DNA of 64,000 bases, from assembly GCA_023678885.1 (NCBI GenBank), contig CM042982.1:682001-746000 (forward strand). The letters run 5' to 3'. A program made the translations under genes and the position numbers. Below the pieces are notes generated by a model that made no database searches, had not been told where the DNA came from, and saw only the letters and a list, made by a program, of their open reading frames with translations. This document shows positions 52,101 to 63,386 of the stretch, one piece after another. This DNA comes from Pogostemon cablin. Its lineage: Eukaryota; Streptophyta; Magnoliopsida; Lamiales; Lamiaceae. Each line of letters opens with the position of its first letter. Within the stretch, counting starts at the first letter, position 1.

Positions 52101-54391
52101 CTGCCATATCATTGGTGTTATCGTGTTTGAGTCTCTTGCTTATGTGGATATTTTCCATTAGTTTTACATCTGTTGTCGCCTTCATTCTTCCCCTCATATC
52201 TTCTTCACCGGTTCCGTTTGTCTCTAGCCCATGGCTGTTAATTGGTTTGTTTGGTGCACCTGCTCTTCTTGGAGCATTTACTGGTCAACACATCGGTTAT
52301 CTTGTCCTTGAGTCATATTTGGCTCGTACGTTTTCTGAAAGAAAAAGAAATTTACCTGCTAGCTTGCAAGCCTGTCTTGCTAAGTTAGATGCCGAAAGAT
52401 GGATCTATAAATCGGGTTTAGTGCAATGGTTTGCTCTTCTGATGGCTGGAAATTACTACAAGATTGGTGCTTCTTATTTAGCTCTCGCTTGGCTAGCGAC
52501 ACCTGCGTTTGCATGTAAGTTACACTCACGGCCTAATTTATAATGTTTGTCCTAATTGCCAAAAAAAATAAAAAACTATGTTTCGAAATCACAAATATCC
52601 ATGATCACCGCCAACAACACCCCCCACCCCCAACTGTGATTAGTGAATACAACAGAATATACAATTTATTTTCTTGAATATGTAGATGGTTTTCTTGAAG
52701 CAACATTGTCACCAACAAGGTTGCCGAAGCCACTCAAAACTGCTACCATATTAATTGCCTTGTCTGTGCCATTTATACTCTCTTCTGGCATGATTATTCG
52801 GTTATCGGCTACTATTGCTGGAACTTCTGTCCGCTTTGTGAGGTAATCTTTCTAAAAACTTGCTTCAAAATTGAATTTCAGGATAGTGCTTTCGTTGAAT
52901 GGGATCATGCTTGTAGTAATTCGAAAAAGTGGATAACAGGGGATGTAAAGTTGCTTTGCTAGTGATCATCAGACGTGTTTATTGTGGGTTTCATAATTAA
53001 ATTTTATAATTAAAGTGATTGAGTATTACGCATATGTTTGCGTCGTATATTAACACATATATGTTTTTATATAAATAATATCTTTGCAGGAACCCTGGTA
53101 CTAACCCTGAATGGTTAGTGGGTGTAATTATGGCTGTATTCGTCGCTGCTGTTGTCTGTTTGACAATGGTGTATCTACTGTCGTATATTCATATATCAGG
53201 TGCTTAGTTCCTCTTCCTTTTCTCTCGTCTCATGCTCGTCTTTACGTGATATCACAGTAGGATATTGTCTCTAAATTAACTCGAATATCTCTTTGATGTT
53301 TCTTCAAACAGACTGTACATCTCTGACATGTAATTTTAGTTTGACGATACATTTTTCTGTTCACTTGTTCTTAATGCCATGATGATTTCCGTGTTATTTC
53401 TTCTGTAGGTGCCAAGGTCCCGATTATCGTTACCACGAGTAGTCTGCTATTAATCTCTCTGGCTGCCGTTTGGGGAGGGATCATTCAACCATTTACCGAA
53501 GACATAGCCAGAGCTGTAAATGTGAGCAAATAGTTTGTGTCGAGCTACACTATTTGTCAACCATTTAAACTAGCATTAATATAATCAGTATCAAAATCTG
53601 TTTAACTATGATCTATCTGTCAACTTTCCTCTGTTGTCCAGGTTGTACACGTTGTGGATGCAACGGGATTAAGCGTTGGAATTCCAGAACCAGCGTCGTA
53701 CATTTCTCTTTTCTCGACCACTCCTGGAGATCTGATTAAAGAGGCAGATCACATTGGAGAGGGTTTTGTTTGTGGAAGGGATAGGCATTTAGATTTTGTC
53801 ACTTTTTCAGTCAATTACAGCTGTTGGTTGGACAAGATTGGCAAAACAGGCTCGCTCGATGCTGATGTCCCAGCCATTCGTGTGGAGAAGGATATAAAGT
53901 TAGACAACAGAGAGACTCAGATCACAATCGACACCAGAGCTTCAATCCGTTGGTCTCTTGGAATCAACACCAACGTAATCGAGGACTTCCAATTGACAGG
54001 TATCTGCAAACACTCGCTTAAATAACACACTGTCGCGTTATCTAGCTCATCAAGCGTTTGCTAACACCTCTTGTCGTTTTCAGAAGCAGACGATTCTGAG
54101 GAGCTGATCCCACTAGGCGAAAAGAGCAGTGTAGATGGATGGCATATCATTCAGTTTTCTGGTGGGAAGAAGGCTCCAACCAAGTTCGCCCTCACACTCT
54201 TCTGGTTCAAGAACACAACTCAGATCGACAGAAACGAGCACATTTTGCTGAAACTCCGAACAGATGTAGACAGAATGACACCACAGATGACAAATGTTCT
54301 TGAGAAGCTCCCCCCATGGTGTTCCCTCTTTGGGAAGTCTACGTCTCCCCACACACTAGCATACTTGACCAGTCTATCGATATCCTTCTAG
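49195..54391 (+). CDS. Endoplasmic reticulum metallopeptidase 1-like M28 zinc peptidase, thirteen exons
   Basis: Plant homologue of ERMP1: an M28 zinc exopeptidase domain followed by a multi-pass membrane region, expected in the ER membrane. Exons: 49195-49521, 49826-50064, 50403-50559, 51109-51186, 51301-51375, 51481-51600, 51701-51865, 51989-52514, 52686-52842, 53090-53199, 53409-53521, 53642-53999, 54084-54391. Total 2733 nt, 910 aa, all GT-AG and in phase. One transmembrane segment is near 39-58 (SYVIITLFVLVIYGSWAVY). Zinc-binding/catalytic candidates follow the M28 order: His182 (SSHIDTV), Asp194 (EGAGDCSSC), the Glu228-230 cluster (TGEEEGLNGAH), Asp253 (VDLEAMG) and His330 (VYHTK). Several hydrophobic segments fill residues ~390-650, and a soluble C-terminal domain follows. 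All metal ligands are present, so it should be active. Plant substrates are unknown. Confidence 0.93.
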
Positions 54392-55498
54392 GTACACGAC
54401 ACACTTTCATATACGCCTCGCGGCTCGTTGATTTACTACTCGTATATCGAACCCACCTGCCGAGTTCTCAGTCCTACAGTCCCAAATGATGGTGATAGAT
54501 ACATACAAGTTAGTTGATTTCTTCAACCATAAGATAGTGAGGGGACAACATTCATGTGTAGCGTGGCAAGATCTTGGTTAACAACTGTTGAGGTTTTCCA
54601 TGCACCTTTAAATTGTCTATTTTTTCAATATTAAACTGCAAACTAACTTTTTCTTGCTCTTGCATGAGATATATGGGCTATCTTTGATTTAAGCAAGAAA
54701 TGAATTTACTTATTTGTAAGTGTGTGATTTTTACATTACAAACGCATTGTTAATTTGTTAAAATTTCACATGCTGTGTGTACTTAAATGTTTTGATAATT
54801 CATCTCTCATGGTGGGTGCAAACTATTTCTTTGATTAATTAATGAAAAGAAAATAGTAATATAATGATAATAATATAAACAATAATCATGAACAAGAAGA
54901 AGATGGACATCATGACACAAGTTGGGCCTGGTGAAGATGGGCTCAGCAGCGTAGTTGGTGTTAAGCCCTTTGGTCAAATTACTGAATATTATATTTATAA
55001 AAGTCAATAAATAAAGAAAAAGTCAATATTCAACAACTAATCAAATGCCAAATGGGATATTTCAGTCACAAAGCGGCTACAGTCTACAGATAAGGATATA
55101 GATTGTCCTTCTTTTTCTTTTTCTTTTTTTAATTTATCAACATATTTTGATATTTATCTATTATTTATTAAAATATCATACTCATTAATCTACTGATGTT
55201 TTCACGTAAGTTTTGCTATACAAATTACAATAAATATCCATATGTAATCAATAGTGGTTGGAGCCGCAGATTAATTACATAGACAATCAAATTATCAAAT
55301 GGATTATTATATTGAATGAAATATAAAAAGTTTTGTAGTTGACTCAAACAATTAATATTAAAAACAATTCTTACTCTTTTGATTTTAATAAGGAAAAGAA
55401 AAAGAAGAAGATAAGAAAGAAGGTGGTTTCCCACCTCTATATATTTGCATGAGAATTGAAACAAAATTACAAAGCAACACAAACAAGTTGTGGTTAAG
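54392..55498. promoter_or_regulatory. ERMP1 3' flank and promoter of the Cys-rich peptide gene
   Basis: AT-rich, no other gene seen. A TATA box (TATATATT, 55438-55445) lies about 55-60 bases before the ATG at 55499, in a context (CCACCTCTATATATTTGCAT) typical of strong plant promoters, with an A-rich leader of about 30 bases. Confidence 0.6.
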
Positions 55499-55699
55499 AT
55501 GAGGAAAGTGAATGTTTCCATCATGGCCATAGCTTTGGCCCTTTGTCTAATCATTCTCATTCATGCACAAACGGCACAATCCACTTCTTGTCGAGCTGCC
55601 TGCCGTGCAGATTATCGCAAATGTGTCGAACTTTGTTCCAAAAACCCTTGCTTCGTCCCGTGTGACGTTCCGTACAAGGCTTGCCTAGACAAATGCTGA
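55499..55699 (+). CDS. Small secreted Cys-rich peptide with two C-x3-C-x6-C-x3-C modules (66 aa)
   Basis: The ATG at 55499 gives a 66-residue precursor; an upstream GTG in frame is not a plausible start. The N-terminus (MRKVNVSIMAIALALCLIIL, then IHAQTAQS) is a clear signal peptide, with cleavage likely around residues 23-29. The mature part of ~38-43 residues has eight cysteines in two modules of identical spacing, CRAACRADYRKCVELC and CFVPCDVPYKACLDKC, separated by four residues. Paired CxxxC motifs are the hallmark of alpha-hairpinin (helix-hairpin) peptides, some of which are antimicrobial or protease inhibitors; the spacing of six between pairs is short for that family. No intron; a good TATA box lies upstream. 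The secreted Cys-rich nature is certain. Family and function are inference. Confidence 0.8.
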   Translation: MRKVNVSIMAIALALCLIILIHAQTAQSTSCRAACRADYRKCVELCSKNPCFVPCDVPYKACLDKC

Positions 55700-57029
55700 T
55701 CCGGAGCCTCTCGGATCAGCATAGGGTTGGGGGCGCTGCTGGAATACTTAATTCCTCAATAGATGACGTCTGGCCGTTGTCTATTAAGATAAAATCGTTC
55801 GTTGTGATTAATAAATCTGTTGTAATTCAGCCTAGTATTCGCTGAAAAGACAACATAACGGTTTTGTTATGTTATTGTTTGTATCCGTCCATATCTTGTG
55901 TTTTCTTTCCTTAAATAAATTCTAGCACTGTTGCTGCTCCCAAGAATTGCATGTTTGTTTGAATAAGTTAATAACACCCTTTCATTTTCAGTTGATCTTC
56001 TATTGTACTTAGAGTCCACTTATCTAATCCCTAAGCCAAGTACACTTATATTTTATTTTGATCAAATTTAATTTATTTATACTTATTAATATTATCTTAT
56101 ACTTTCTCGGATGCTTAATTAAAATTTTCACACTACAATATCATTCCTCTGCTTTTTGAGTGGGCCTTGATTGCTTGGGCTCACTCTAGTTTAAATTAGT
56201 AATCATTAAAGAGGGAAATGAAGATACCAGGCCCATGTTCTCGAGTCCACTCAGGCCCATATCACATACCTAGGACAGGCCCATGAACATACGTCTTAAA
56301 ATTACTTAAGTGTATATTGGGTCCACACATGTGTATTGACTTTTTATTTTATTTTGTATATTTATTTTATAATAATTATATATTTTTTTCACACTAAGTT
56401 TTTAATTAAAAAAATTAACATCCATATGTGTATAACTTTTTATGTATACTATATGTTTTTTTAATAATTGTATATTTTTTACACTCAATTTTTCATTAAA
56501 AAAACTAACAATTAAATTGTATACATTATTGATTATAATTATATACAGAGTATATATTTTTATTATATTTGTATATGAGTGCACTTTATCTTAGAATGCA
56601 TTCGTGTACACATTGTAATTAGCAAATAACTTAATTTTGTTTTTTAGCAGAATAATTATAAAATTGATTTGCTTTGAACTCTTGAAAAACAGATGTTTCA
56701 CGAGAAAACCAATGGTAAGAGTGATATTATGAGTGCAGATATTTTAGTAGGGATGATGACTTTGGATCAGACCAAAGCATACATTAAATGTTGTGAATAC
56801 GTCAATTTTGTCTTACATTTGTTCTTCCATCTTCCTCTTTTATCTTCAACTCATCAACTCAAGAAAAACAAACGAAGTTGGAACACCTTTCCTAATCGTT
56901 CGTATTCAATCTCAGTAAAGTGTAAAATTAAAAGCCTAGGATCTGGGTCGGGTTGTTTCTGTGCTGTCCCTTTCTTTCTCCACCAACACCGCGAGATAGG
57001 AGAGAGAGAGAGTGAAGAATTGGTGAGAA
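55700..57029. other. Intergenic AT-rich region and GNAT leader
   Basis: Holds the peptide gene's 3' UTR. A loosely repeated AT-rich segment (TTTTCACACTAAGTTTTTAA and TTTTTACACTCAATTTTTCA, about 56387 and 56476) is followed by the GNAT 5' UTR, which includes a GAGAGAGAGAG run at about 57000-57011. A long open frame at 56693-57250 overlaps the GNAT first exon in another frame and shows no family similarity. Confidence 0.45.
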
Positions 57030-58844
57030 ATGCAGGCTATTCCATCAGTAGTGAATGGCAGTCTCAATTTCTCTTTCAACTTCAAGAATCACAAGCACCA
57101 TCCATTATTTTCTCCTTCAAAGAATCAGCCCACTTATTTAATTCCCCATTTTGCCCCCTCCTCTTCACCACCCCAAATGTCAGGTATCATCAAGATTTCA
57201 TCTTTCCATGGATTATATGGGGTATCAATCAAGTAATTGAAATTGATTAATGTAACCCCAAATTTGTAATTAATTATGTTTTAATGTTGCTAATATGATC
57301 TATACTTGCTCCGGATATTTGAGGCATAATATTATTGAGGTAATACATCTCAATTTGGGACTCTTTCCTTTGGTTGTATTATCTCTGAGGGAGAGTTTGA
57401 ATTGCCAATATCAGCAGAATGATGAACAATAATTTGCACTTCTTTGTGACGCCTTAATTTAAGGTTCTGAAGTAGAAAATTCTGTCCGTATCCATGATAA
57501 CCCTTAGTGCCTTTAGACAGAGAGAACACTTATAATTGGGTTTTTTGTTGATAAGAATGGCCTCTGTTCTTTTCTTGAAAATGCAGCTGGCTCCCTTTAT
57601 AGGAATCCAAACATAGTGAGCCAAAATTGTTGGTGTTTCAGTCTTAATTTAAGGTATAATGTCATCATGTTTGTACTTCATTTCGTGTCTCCTGATTAGA
57701 TACTTGTGTTTTCGGGGAAAAGGTTAGTTAGCTTCTTTTCCTGAATTTTGTTTACAGATGAAATATAGCTTCGCTTATGACATGAAAAGGGCCTTCTGAA
57801 CTGCCTAGGATTAGTATGATTGATCATATGCCTTACTTGTTGGGATAAAATGCAATAAAAGTGACTTATCTCTGTAGGACTTTGTATGGCTAGTCAAGTG
57901 GCTGATTTGTTCCCAACAATGTCTCCCGAGATTGTTGTTCGAGAGGCGAGGATAGAGGACTTTTGGGAAGTGGCTGAAACACACTGCAGTTCCTTCTTTC
58001 CTCAGTATTCTTTCCCTCTAGATTTTGCTTTGAGATTTAACAGGCTCATCGGCATGCTCTTTGGGTTCTCCGTACCAAAGGGCTGCAAAAGAACTTGCCT
58101 CGTTGCTGTTATTGGGAGTTCTGGCGAAGACTCGTTCTTCCTAGGGAGTGCTGACTTCAACATCGGAGGTTTTGAGGCAAAATTTAGTCTAAATAAAGGA
58201 TTTGTAGCCGGGATTCTTACAGTCGACACAGTAGCTGATTTTCTTCCAAGAAAAGGACCTCTTAAACTCAGAAGGTAGCTTTGCCCTTTTATCATTTATA
58301 GTTCATGTAGAAGTTAATCTCTGCCTACAATCGTTCACCATGTTTTGAAGTCGATTTTCTACTGCTTAATCATGAATGCAATTTGATCTTATATACCTTC
58401 ATGAGGGAAGAGTGGAATGCAGAGTGATCATAGTCATACATGATCCATTAATACAAAGGGTTCTTTACCTTTTGGTTAGATAATAGCACTTGCGTGAAGA
58501 TGTTAGTATATTCTGCATTTGTATGACAAGTGATTAAGAAGATGTTATGGTTTTCCACTAGGACTGGAATTGCATACATTTCAAATGTAGCTGTACGAGA
58601 GAGATTCCGAAGAAAAGGAATAGCGAAGAAGCTAATAGCCAAAGCAGAGGCAACAGCTAAAACGTGGGGGTGTCTGGCCATAGCATTGCACTGCGATCTT
58701 AGGGACTCAGGAGCCACGAAACTGTACACGAGCCAGGGGTTTAAAAGCATTAAGGTGCCAGACGGGGCTAACTGGCCTCGTCCTAGAACTGCGCCTGACG
58801 TGGAGTTCAACTTTATGATGAAGCTCCTCAACAAGGTCTGCTAG
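57030..58844 (+). CDS. GNAT-family N-acetyltransferase, probably plastid-targeted (GNAT7-like), three exons
   Basis: Gcn5-related acetyltransferase that transfers acetyl from acetyl-CoA to protein N-termini and/or lysines. The closest recalled relatives are the plant plastid GNATs such as Arabidopsis At4g28030. Exons 57030-57183, 57878-58274, 58562-58844; GT-AG; 834 nt, 277 aa. The first ~50 residues (MQAIPSVVNGSLNFSFNFKN and on) are rich in Ser, Asn, Pro and His and poor in acidic residues, as in a chloroplast transit peptide. The catalytic part starts IVVREARIEDFWEVAETHCS. The conserved KGFVAGILTVDTVADFLPRK block leads to core strand TGIAYISNVAVRERF and the acetyl-CoA loop RRKGIA at 200-205. 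GATKLYTSQGFKSI is the C-terminal motif. An internal ATG at 57887 could give a form without the transit peptide. Localisation is inference. Confidence 0.88.
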
Positions 58845-59285
58845 CATGGAGTCCTGTGAAAATAGAGATAACATGTGTATATAATATACGTACATGCATG
58901 TAGATAGTGGATATGTTTGAAGTGAAATGTTGTTTTTGGCTGTTGATGTTGTCTAATGCAGCTAAGTTATGGTTTTCAAGATTGCATGAGTGGGCATCTG
59001 AGTGATTTAGGATGACAATAGAACGAGTCAGGCCAATCGTAACTGGTTAACAATACTACTCATGCTATTTATACTGCATAAATTAAAGTGAGATGGAGAC
59101 AGTAGTTAATGGATAATTTTTCCAAGAAAATTATGCTTCGTCCCAATGAGATAGTCTCACCTGATTATGCACATATGTAATATTTGCCTAATTTCGTTCT
59201 CTCTCACTTTTTTTTTAATGTTTTAATGTATTTGGAACGAGTTGCTATTAAAATTGTTAAATTTTGGTCAGTTTAAATATATCTA
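58845..59285. other. GNAT 3' flank, no further gene seen
   Basis: AT-rich sequence between the GNAT stop and a MITE, presumably including the GNAT 3' UTR. Confidence 0.4.
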
Positions 59286-59670
59286 GGGTAAATATCAAAA
59301 TTGATTCTATGTTTTTCAATTTTAGTCCTTTTTTATTTGCAATTTTCAATTTTTGTTTTTTTGTCTGTTTTTAGTCATTTTTGTCCAGTTTTGGTCATTT
59401 TAGTCTAAATTTAGTCCTTTTTGTCTAAATTTAGTCCTTTATGTTAAAAAAAGTCCAAAAATTGTCCGAAAGTGTTAACATTTAGGATCAAAAGTGGACA
59501 AAAAAAAACCAAATTTTGAAAAAAAAAAGACCAAAATTGGACAAAAATGACCAAAACTGGATAAAAAGGACTAAAAGTGGACAAAAAAATGACTAAAATT
59601 AAGAATTGCAAAAAAATAGGATTAAAATTGAAAAATATCATACTTACAGGACTAATTTTGATATTTACCC
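59286..59670. mobile_element. 385-bp foldback MITE, MULE-like
   Basis: Perfect 17-bp terminal inverted repeats (GGGTAAATATCAAAATT at 59286-59302, its complement at 59654-59670) extend inward as imperfect arms, so the whole element can fold back. The arms are built from TTTAGTCCTTTTTGTC-type repeats. Flanking 9-mers ATATATCTA and GTATATTTA match at 7 of 9 positions, which would be an aged 9-bp Mutator-type target duplication. No ORF of its own. Confidence 0.75.
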
Positions 59671-59743
59671 GTATATTTACTTCATATAGTACATTAAACG
59701 AGAGAAGAAGCCAACAATGTTCAACGGATCAGAAAAGAAAACG

Positions 59744-60305
59744 AGTGAGTGTCCACAAGTGTGTAAAATTGTATTTGACCCTAAATAAAATAAATTTCAA
59801 TTTTTTTAAATAAGTGATAATTAAAATATACTATGTATTCTTGATTTTCTATATCCCATTCACTATGTTATATCATAACATCCTTTTCTGCTACTGTAAC
59901 CTTTCACTCTTCACTCCCGAATATTATCGAGACTTTCTCAATCCCTTTCATTCTGTTATCTTTCTGCCACTGTATCCTTCACTCTCCATTTTTATACCAC
60001 AGAGACTTTCACAATCCCCTTTATCTTTCTACCACTGTACCCTTTACTCTTCTTTTCTAATACCATCAAAGACTTTCTCCAATCCCTTTCATTTTGTTAT
60101 ACCACCGAGACTTTCTCAATCCCCTTCATTCTTGTTACCTTTCTAATCCCTTTCTTTCTGCCACCATACCCTTCATTTTCTCTTTCTGATCGTTTCGTAT
60201 CCCATCTTAGCTGTTGTGAACAAGTGAGTGTCCACAAGTGTGTAAAACTAAATAAAATAAATTATACTTTCGTAATTAATAAGTAGTGATAATTAAAATA
60301 TATGT
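59744..60305. repeat. Direct repeats flanking a pyrimidine-rich tandem array
   Basis: AGTGAGTGTCCACAAGTGTG starts at 59744 and again at 60223. Both copies continue into CTAAATAAAATAAAT and GTGATAATTAAAATATA, so about 80 bp is duplicated at an offset of ~480 bp. Between them (about 59880-60190) lies a degenerate array of ~50-70-bp units, GAGACTTTCTCAATCCCTTT then CATTCTGTTATCTTTCTGCC. An ORF across this array (59814-60146) is a low-complexity artefact. Confidence 0.75.
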
Positions 60306-62204
60306 AATTGGTGATTGATGAAAAGTAATAATTATTTAAATAAATTATTTTATAAATAATTTTTAATATTAATAAAAAATTAATAAAACGGTTTTGGTCT
60401 CACATGGTACATGGATGTTCTAATTATTCTAAATTTCTAATTACAAGTTCATTTATGGGATCACCGTCTCTCAAAATGTTCGCACTAAAAATGGGAGAAA
60501 ATAAATAGGGTCAACATTGAGATCTACATAATTGACTTTGAATTAATTAATAAATTAAGTAGTAATTTCCCCTTAAATTTTTAATTAGTTGTAAAAAATT
60601 TTAAATTAAATAATGAGAGAGAGTGGTCCTTTCGCTTGTGTGTGTAATAAAGAAAGAGGTGAGAGAGAGAAAGTGGCCCAAACATCAACACGGCGCAATC
60701 GTTGTTCCTGGGCCTATTCACGTGAGCCCATTTCTTTAATATTGTCCATCTAACTAATTAATTCATTAATTGACTACTCATCAACACATGACCCTCAAAT
60801 ATTTTTTTATTTTTTATTTTACACACAGCTGTGACCACAAAATGCAATATAATGATTTTTTAAATAATTTCTTTATATGCTCCATATTAGTAAAATTTTA
60901 TTTGAAATTAGTGAGGTTAACTACATAATAATACCATGATATTTGTATAAATAATACTATTAAAATCAGATGGGTTCAATCAGGAAATAAAATTTGAATA
61001 GATGAAATAATGCCAATTAAGAAAAAAGAAAAGTATTATTTCTTTACATTTTAATTTACTAATATTACTATATGGTAATAACGTTAAGCCGACACGCTTA
61101 TTATTATTATTATTTTTCCTACATAATATTTCTCACATGTATTTTAATCAGAATTCAATACGACGTGACTGTATATTAATTTAATTCTAAAATTCTCAAT
61201 AATTAATGTTGGAAGTTAATCTATTTTCCTAGATGTGTTATTATTACACACACTAAAATCTAAAATCACACATTAATTCTTTTCTTAAAAAAAAAATCTA
61301 ATTTGGGAGCGTGAAGACACGCCTTGACTGAAGAGCGTGGTAGAGAGGGAAGTTATCATGTCTGATCCCATAAATCTTTGTTTGTTGTGTTGGCAAGTTT
61401 TCATAAGTCAATAACTCCAAAAACTAAATAAATAAATTAATAAAATAATCTTTTAAATTAGTCACTCTCCAAGATTTGACCAACCCTCCTCCCCCCCACC
61501 CCACCCCCTGGATTGGAGCCCTAATCCAACTAACATAATCCTTCATTTCACACACTAATTAATTAATTAGCCCAAATCCCAATAGATGTTTTCTCCTTTT
61601 CTTGCGCCACCAGGCAAGGTTATTCATGTTTGGAAATTGAATTCTTGATTCTACTTGGGATTTGAGACATTAAAAGAAGATTTATATAGGTGACATTTAA
61701 TAATTGATTACATATTTGTCTATATTAATAGTTGACTTTCTACATCACACAAAATATGAACATTTTTTTTCCAACACTATTAGTAATGAATAATAATTCT
61801 TTGATAAAAGAAGGAATAAGAAGAAGAAAAAGGGGGTAAGAAAAATAGTATTATTATCATTATACTAATATTTATGGGACATGGTAATCCGTAGTATTAA
61901 GTATGGTCAATTTAATTTGCTAAGATAATGAAAACGCCATCAAGTATGACAATCATACAACTATATATTAGAGGAAAAGAAACGTAGTATTTATGACGTA
62001 ACACTAGTGTTATTTAATTATAGATGAATGATAAAGTCAATAGTAATCAATAAATAAAATTTTTTAAAAATTAATTATGAAAATGTCATGTTTATAATCA
62101 AAATTCATCACTTAATTAACTCTACTTCAAAAAAAAAGTGAAAAGGACGATTAATGTAAATAATGAAAATTAATGGACGGATGTTGTATTCTAAAAAGAA
62201 AATA
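60306..62204. other. AT-rich intergenic region, no gene seen
   Basis: No ORF with similarity to a known family on either strand. A GC-richer block around 61300-61620 (including a C-run at 61490-61509) is the only compositional break. I looked here for a missing PB1 exon of the ARF gene on the minus strand and did not see one. Confidence 0.45.
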
Positions 62205-62450
62205 GGGTTAATTGCAAAAAAACCACGAACTTTACTTCTATTTCAAATTAATCCTCACTTTTGAAAAATTGAAAAAAAAAAACCACAATCTTTAAATATT
62301 GTTGCAAAAAAAAAAACTCAATTTGTGATTAATAGTAGGATTTTTTGTTTTTTTTCAATAATACTTAAAGATTGTGATTTTTTTTGTAATTTCTCAAAAG
62401 TGAAGATTAATTTACAATATAAGTAAAGTTATTGGTTTTTTTGCAATAAA
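62205..62450. mobile_element. ~245-bp palindromic MITE
   Basis: The left end GGGTTAATTGCAAAAAAACC is mirrored at the right end (GGTTTTTTTGCAATAAA). The arms continue to match inward (AACTTTACTT...AATTAATCCTCACTTTTGA against CAAAAGTGAAGATTAATTT...AAGTAAAGTT), so nearly the full element folds into one hairpin with a loop near 62330. The target duplication is unclear. Confidence 0.7.
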
Positions 62451-62763
62451 AAAAAAATGAGATGGTTTTCTTTGTATTCATCATCACAAGTACCAAACGC
62501 TTAAATGTTTGTACCGAATTTTAATGTTCATGGTCACATGCACCCATTTGCTAGGACCAATTTAATAATGACAAAAAACACAACTGATTTTAAATTTATT
62601 ACTTAATTTGGTACACCAACAAACCATTGATTGTCACACAGCTGTCAATCTGCAACTCTCAGAAACCATATTAATTTTTCTACTTCATTGTTACTCCATA
62701 ATTTCATTTTCTTAATTAACCAACACTATATATATTTTTTTTACTATCTCCTATTTGGACATA

Positions 62764-63100
62764 CTCCCTCCGTCCGGATTCAAGGGTGTCATTTGCTTTT
62801 GGGCACGAAAATTAAAGAGTATTGTTATTTAATGTATAGTAGGTAGTTGTATTAGTGGAGGTGTGGATCCTATTTTTTAGTTGTATCAGTGGGTGTGTGT
62901 GGATAAAAAAGAAAATTAAACCTTGAGGGTAGACGCCCAAAATGGAAAAAATCAGGTGTCTTTTGCTTTTGGGTATGGAGATTAAGAAATATTGTTATTT
63001 AATGTGTAGTGGATAGTTATATTAGTGGAGGTGTGTGCCTCATTTTTTAGTTGTATTAGTGGGCGTGTGGATAAAAAAAAAAATGATACTCTCGAGGGAT
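62764..63100. repeat. Stowaway-derived sequence with an internal 170-bp tandem duplication
   Basis: The block opens with the Stowaway end CTCCCTCCGTCC at 62764, after TA. A unit beginning GGGTGTCATTTGCTTTTGGG (about 62784) is repeated as AGGTGTCTTTTGCTTTTGGG (62954), a period of 170 bp. Shared sequence includes TTGTATTAGTGGAGGTGTG and GGATAAAAAA. A right-hand GGACGGAGGGAG end is missing. Confidence 0.78.
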
Positions 63101-63386
63101 AGCTTGAGGATGGATTTGAGGGGGGTATTTTGTAACATAATTTACTAATTACCAGTATTAAATTAATAAAAAGAGCAAGAATAGTGAGGCATTCAGGCAC
63201 CCTCAGACTAATGTGTAGAAATCAATCTTTTTTTTTCCCTCTTTCTTTTTATTTTTAAGGTTGCAACAGTACCAAGAGCTACATCAAATCTTGATATAGG
63301 GTAAGAAAATTCTCCAAAAAAAAAAAACATTAAAAAAGAAGAAGCTACAGTTGTAGTTAATCAACTGTACAATCTAAAACGAAGAA
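63101..63386. other. ARF 3' flank
   Basis: Presumed 3' UTR of the minus-strand ARF gene. No other feature seen. Confidence 0.4.

Noticed and set aside
56693..57250. 185-codon open frame overlapping the GNAT first exon
   Set aside because: It is in another frame, covers the leader and intron, and lacks similarity; the GNAT start at 57030 splices cleanly in phase.
59814..60146. 110-codon open frame rich in Ser, Leu, Phe and Tyr
   Set aside because: It lies within a degenerate tandem pyrimidine-rich array and is not a protein-coding pattern.
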